Source: CAZSTA01 sp964609495 [NCBI: uncultured bacterium] (GTDB taxonomy: Bacteria > CAZSTA01). Taken from it: a stretch of 9,280 nucleotides of DNA. The notes below the pieces were generated by a model. The model was not told the origin of the DNA. It made no database searches and saw nothing but the letters and a program-made list of their open reading frames with translations. Shown here one piece after another: positions 6,979 through 9,280 of this stretch (positions within the stretch are counted from its first letter, which is position 1; every line of letters begins with the position of its first letter). Made by a program: the position numbers and the translations under genes. The stretch is taken from assembly GCA_964609495.1 (NCBI GenBank), contig CAZSTA010000147.1:1-9280 (forward strand), given 5' to 3'.

Positions 6979-7286
6979 TCCTCCTCATATTCCTCCTTGG
7001 TGATGAACTTCCCTCCTTTTATACTCTTGTTTATTATCCTACGAGCGCCATCGAAATCTATAAAGACCTCGACTATATTCTGACACTTAGAGCCAAGCAA
7101 CTCCTTGCGTAACACATAAGCCGGCCCCTCATCCTCATAAGTGGGGCTGAGATCGTTTATCTTAGATATGCGAGTCCTCATTTTCTCTCCGCACTTCTCA
7201 CATTGGACGTAAATCCATATTACATTTCCTCTAAACTCTTCCCCTCCCTTCTTGGGAGAGAAGAGCCTCTTAAAGAAACCAGTCAT
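6975..7286 (-). CDS. Small uncharacterised protein with a CxxC motif
   Basis: 103 residues with a strong start: ATG 7284-7286 preceded by AGGAGG at 7 bases. The N terminus is basic (FFKRLFSPKKGG). It is followed by a beta-like segment NVIWIYVQ leading into C29-E-K-C32, which looks like half of a small zinc ribbon; a third Cys (C68) stands alone in GSKCQN. The end is acidic (TKEEYEED). The layout, a short basic lead, a strand with CxxCG, then an R-K-E-x-x-G segment and an acidic tail, resembles small hypothetical proteins I recall from Chloroflexi and related bacteria, but no function is known to me. No membrane segment or signal peptide is visible. Its stop overlaps the end of the response-regulator pseudogene on the opposite strand by 4 bases, so the two converge. 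No clear promoter is visible upstream. Confidence 0.8.
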   Translation of the reverse strand: MTGFFKRLFSPKKGGEEFRGNVIWIYVQCEKCGEKMRTRISKINDLSPTYEDEGPAYVLRKELLGSKCQNIVEVFIDFDGARRIINKSIKGGKFITKEEYEED

Positions 7287-7426
7287 AAACAGGCCTCCTA
7301 TTCAGAAGATAGAGAGCTGAAGATGGAAATTTGAAAATGAAGATCAGATGTGAGCGAGCAACATCTTCCAAATTTGTTAGCACAAAGTTTACATGCTTCC
7401 ATCTCTGCTTCCCAATTTCCCTTAAT

Positions 7427-7475
7427 AAAGGAAACTTTTTTACCTTGAGTTTTGTCGCCTACAAAAGTTCCCTTT
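7427..7475. repeat. Palindromic repeat, simple copy
   Basis: Left arm AAAGGAAACTTTT (7427-7439) and right arm AAAAGTTCCCTTT (7463-7475) pair in 12 of 13 positions. The centre holds ACCTTGAGTTTTGTCGCCTAC, with its own small TTTTGT/ACAAAA stem. It matches the compound copy at 5481-5576, which carries GAGTTTTGTTGCCGACAAAAGTT and CTTTTTTACCTTGAGT. The single arm mismatch swaps A for G between GGAAAC and GGGAAC, the same variation seen between arms of the other copy. Confidence 0.85.
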
Positions 7476-7524
7476 AGGATTCATATAGAATCGGGGATCA
7501 AAATGATTTCAGATCGAATTATAA

Positions 7525-7632
7525 CTCCCTCTCACCCTGGCCCTCTCCCACGAGGGGGAGAGGGGACATCGAGATAGAGCTGATCTCTTTAGTTCCCCCC
7601 TCCCTCGATGGGAGGGGGATAGGGGGAGGGTG
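7525..7632. repeat. C/G-rich three-hairpin intergenic element, copy 1
   Basis: Starts CTCCCTCTCACCCT and ends GGGGGAGGGTG, so the ends can pair. Inside are hairpin A, CCCTCTCCC (7541-7549) with GGGAGAGGG (7556-7564); hairpin B, GAGAT (7571-7575) with ATCTC (7583-7587); and hairpin C, CCCCCTCCC (7596-7604) with GGGAGGGGG (7610-7618) around the loop TCGAT. The same architecture recurs at 9015-9130. It lies about 60 bases before the dapL promoter. Similar CCCTCACCC-type palindromes are known as dispersed intergenic repeats in many bacteria. Confidence 0.8.
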
Positions 7633-7695
7633 TAATATAAAGTAAATTAGATCTTAGATCCCAGATTTTATATGCATCTTCCCCTTTAATCGCTG

Positions 7696-7724
7696 TTGAC
7701 TAAAGATAGACGCTATGTTATAAT
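7696..7724 (+). promoter_or_regulatory. Sigma70 promoter of dapL
   Basis: TTGACT (7696-7701) and a perfect TATAAT (7719-7724) are separated by 17 bases, and TGT directly before the -10 box gives an extended -10. Transcription should begin near 7731, leaving a leader of about 75 bases. This leader is AT-rich, with no obvious regulatory structure before AAGGAGGAG (7787-7795). It is among the strongest-looking promoters in the window. Confidence 0.88.
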
Positions 7725-7805
7725 ATAAGCAATTTACTCAAATCGGGAAGATATTTTCTATTCGTTTAAGATATAACATATCATTTAAGGAGGAGATCGA
7801 AGAAA

Positions 7806-8993
7806 ATGCAACAAGCTCAAAGACTGCAGAAACTCCCCCCATATCTATTCGTGGAGATAAGGCGAAAGATAGATAAAGCTAAAGCCGAGGGAATAGACGT
7901 TCTAAGTTTGGGAGTTGGTGATCCCGATCAACCAACACCAAAGCATATAATAGATGAATTATGCAAGACCGCTTATGATGCGGAGAATCATCGCTATCCT
8001 CCTCAGGAGGAACGCGGGATGAAAGCTTTTCGTCAGGCAGTAGCTAAATGGTATAAGGATAAACACGGAGTCGAGCTGGATCCAGAGAAGGAGATAATAG
8101 CCCTCATCGGCTCTAAAGAGGGGATACATCACCTCGCCTTGTCTTTCGTTAATCCGGGCGATTACGTACTAGTTCCCAACCCCGCCTATACCCCTTATTG
8201 CTCTGGGACGATCTTTGCTGAGGGAGAGATATACGAGATGCCTCTTTTGGAGGAGAACGGCTTTCTCCCCAAGATCGAGGATATCCCTAGCGATATAGCG
8301 AAGAAGTCTAAAGTTATGTTCCTGAACTACCCTAACAATCCCACTGGTGCTTTAGCTACCCCGGAGTTCTTCAAGAAGGTCGTTGATTTCGCTAAGAATT
8401 ATGATATCATCATCTGCAACGATGGTGCTTATACGGAGATAGTATATGAGGGAGTAAAACCCTTAAGTTTCCTGGAGATACCTTCCGCTAAGGAAGTAGG
8501 GGTAGAGCTTAATTCCCTCTCCAAACCTTATAATATGACCGGTTGGAGGATCGGGATGATGTCCGGTAACGCTGATATTATGGCTGGTATGTCCGCAAGT
8601 AAGTCGAATACCGACTCGGGCATCTTCGCTCCTGTTCAATATGCGGGGATAAAAGCTCTTACCGGTCCGCAGGATAACATCGCCAAGATGATGGAGATCT
8701 ACAAGAGGAGAAGAGATCTAGTCGTGGATACCTTTAATAAGATGGGATGGAGTTTAGAGAAGCCCCAGGCTACCTTCTACGTCTGGATTCCGACTCCATC
8801 TCGTATGAAATCGATGGACTTCGCAGACTTCCTCTTCGAAAAGACCGCTATCGTAGTTTCTGCAGGAGTAGGCTACGGCGCTTATGGTGAGGGATACTTC
8901 AGAATATCCCTGACTATCTCCGACGATAGGCTCAATGAGGCGATGCAGAGGATAGGAAGCGTGAAGGAGGAGTTATCATCCTTGTTTAAGTAG
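7806..8993 (+). CDS. dapL: LL-diaminopimelate aminotransferase (DapL)
   Basis: 395 residues, normal for this cytoplasmic PLP enzyme. DapL transfers an amino group from glutamate to tetrahydrodipicolinate, giving LL-diaminopimelate in one step for lysine and peptidoglycan synthesis, bypassing the acylated intermediates. Seen: LGVGDPDQPTPKHI near the N terminus, GSKEGIHHL, NYPNNPTGA (from about N174), D206 and Y209 in CNDGAY, the PLP-binding Lys K240 in SLSKPYNMTGWRIG, and the substrate-carboxylate Arg R366 in YFRISLT. All expected class I/II aminotransferase residues are present. The K240 neighbour is Pro where I recall Thr in most relatives. ATG 7806 follows AAGGAGGAG, with the second GGAG 10 bases away. 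The gene stands alone behind its own promoter, with structured repeat elements on both sides. A related class I aminotransferase with another keto acid substrate is possible, but the motif set favours DapL. Confidence 0.9.
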   Translation: MQQAQRLQKLPPYLFVEIRRKIDKAKAEGIDVLSLGVGDPDQPTPKHIIDELCKTAYDAENHRYPPQEERGMKAFRQAVAKWYKDKHGVELDPEKEIIALIGSKEGIHHLALSFVNPGDYVLVPNPAYTPYCSGTIFAEGEIYEMPLLEENGFLPKIEDIPSDIAKKSKVMFLNYPNNPTGALATPEFFKKVVDFAKNYDIIICNDGAYTEIVYEGVKPLSFLEIPSAKEVGVELNSLSKPYNMTGWRIGMMSGNADIMAGMSASKSNTDSGIFAPVQYAGIKALTGPQDNIAKMMEIYKRRRDLVVDTFNKMGWSLEKPQATFYVWIPTPSRMKSMDFADFLFEKTAIVVSAGVGYGAYGEGYFRISLTISDDRLNEAMQRIGSVKEELSSLFK

Positions 8994-9014
8994 TTTCTCA
9001 AACAAGATATAAAT

Positions 9015-9130
9015 CCCCCCCTCACCCTATCCCTCTCCCGCAAGGGGAGAGGGGACATCACTAAGCTCCTCCTCTTGATAGGAGGGTTACTCTCTGCTTC
9101 CCCCTCCCTCGATGGGAGGGGGTGAGGGTG
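9015..9130. repeat. C/G-rich three-hairpin intergenic element, copy 2
   Basis: Same layout as 7525-7632. The ends CCCTCACCCT and GGTGAGGGTG are complementary. Hairpin A pairs CCCTCTCCC (9031-9039) with GGGAGAGGG (9045-9053). Hairpin B pairs CTCCT with AGGAG (about 9066-9084). Hairpin C (9100-9122) is identical to that of copy 1, including loop TCGAT. The sequence of hairpin B differs wholly from copy 1 although a hairpin is kept. It begins about 20 bases after the dapL stop and could act as a transcription end or mRNA-stabilising structure, though no T-tract follows (inference). Confidence 0.8.
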
Positions 9131-9226
9131 ATTACGAAGTAAAGGCTTTTAAAGTGAGTTCAAGATCCGATCTGATCTCGAACATCTCAGGCAAAACAGC
9201 CCGATTTCATCCCAAGATAACTGTCC

Positions 9227-9280
9227 CTAACCCACCTTAGCCCGACTCAATATCTCCTCCGCGTGCTGTCTGGTGATCTC
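9227..9280 (-). CDS. Possible C-terminal tail of a minus-strand gene cut by the window edge
   Basis: Reading in from the right edge on the minus strand gives EITRQHAEEILSRAKVG followed by TAG (9227-9229). The charged, helix-like composition and codon usage resemble the other genes here, and both other minus-strand frames and two plus-strand frames are interrupted nearby. Seventeen codons are too few to identify a family or rule out chance. Confidence 0.35.
   Translation of the reverse strand, partial: EITRQHAEEILSRAKVG

Larger units (their letters stand above)
7287..7805. other. Gene-free intergenic region upstream of dapL
   Basis: This 519-base stretch separates two divergently transcribed genes. 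Apart from the elements listed separately (palindromic repeat 7427-7475, three-hairpin element 7525-7632, promoter 7696-7724), I see no open frame with a ribosome site, no tRNA and no riboswitch. The part nearest the small CxxC gene (7287-7420) is AT-rich, with only a weak TTTGT-GCTA-ACAAA hairpin. Confidence 0.7.
8994..9280. other. Right-hand intergenic stretch
   Basis: After dapL this region holds the three-hairpin element (9015-9130), about 95 bases of unremarkable sequence (9131-9226), and the possible gene tail at the edge. I see no promoter, tRNA or further repeat in it. Confidence 0.6.

Noticed and set aside
7525-9130. CRISPR array or attachment sites around dapL
   Set aside because: Only two imperfect copies 1.5 kb apart with internal hairpins; no spacer-repeat periodicity, integrase or cas gene.

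Overview
The window looks like part of a bacterial chromosome with roughly 40-45 % G+C and heavy use of ATA (Ile) and AGA/AGG (Arg) codons. TGA acts as a stop: the Rad50-like gene ends in it. The genes are bacterial in style, with strong AGGAGG-type ribosome binding sites, sigma70-like promoters, a tetrahydrofolate riboswitch and a DapL-type lysine/peptidoglycan aminotransferase. Together with the dispersed palindromic repeats this suggests an uncultivated lineage. Poribacteria or a relative is my best guess, at low confidence, because no rRNA or other marker gene is present.

Layout. (1) 1-331, minus: N-terminal part of an aldo/keto reductase cut by the window edge, with its own near-consensus promoter at 429-457. 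(2) 486-5418, minus: two closely spaced genes, probably one transcript. The first is a SWIM zinc-finger protein with a TPR-like helical solenoid, most likely started at a TTG codon. It is followed 49 bases later by a large SbcC/Rad50-type ATPase with Walker A, a central CPVC zinc hook, ABC signature, Walker B and H-loop. No Mre11/SbcD nuclease gene lies beside it. (3) 5481-5576: a nested palindromic repeat. (4) 5581-6317, minus: a folate-type ECF transporter S component (FolT) behind a well-conserved tetrahydrofolate riboswitch. The leader between aptamer and start codon contains an 8-base anti-Shine-Dalgarno sequence and competing helices that fit a translational OFF switch. (5) 6353-6978, plus: a good promoter and a decayed response-regulator/degenerate-GGDEF gene with an in-frame stop, a frameshift and a large inferred internal deletion. 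(6) 6975-7286, minus: a small conserved-looking protein with a CxxC motif, overlapping the pseudogene tail convergently. (7) 7287-7805: a gene-free stretch with a second copy of the palindromic repeat, a C/G-rich three-hairpin element and a textbook promoter. (8) 7806-8993, plus: dapL, which makes LL-diaminopimelate. (9) 9015-9130: a second three-hairpin element, then possibly the C-terminal tail of another minus-strand gene.

The genes form separate units rather than one pathway: DNA-end metabolism (SWIM/Rad50), folate salvage under folate feedback (riboswitch-folT), and diaminopimelate synthesis (dapL). The most noteworthy items are the riboswitch with its readable expression platform, the SWIM-Rad50 gene pair without a nuclease partner, and two families of structured intergenic repeats.
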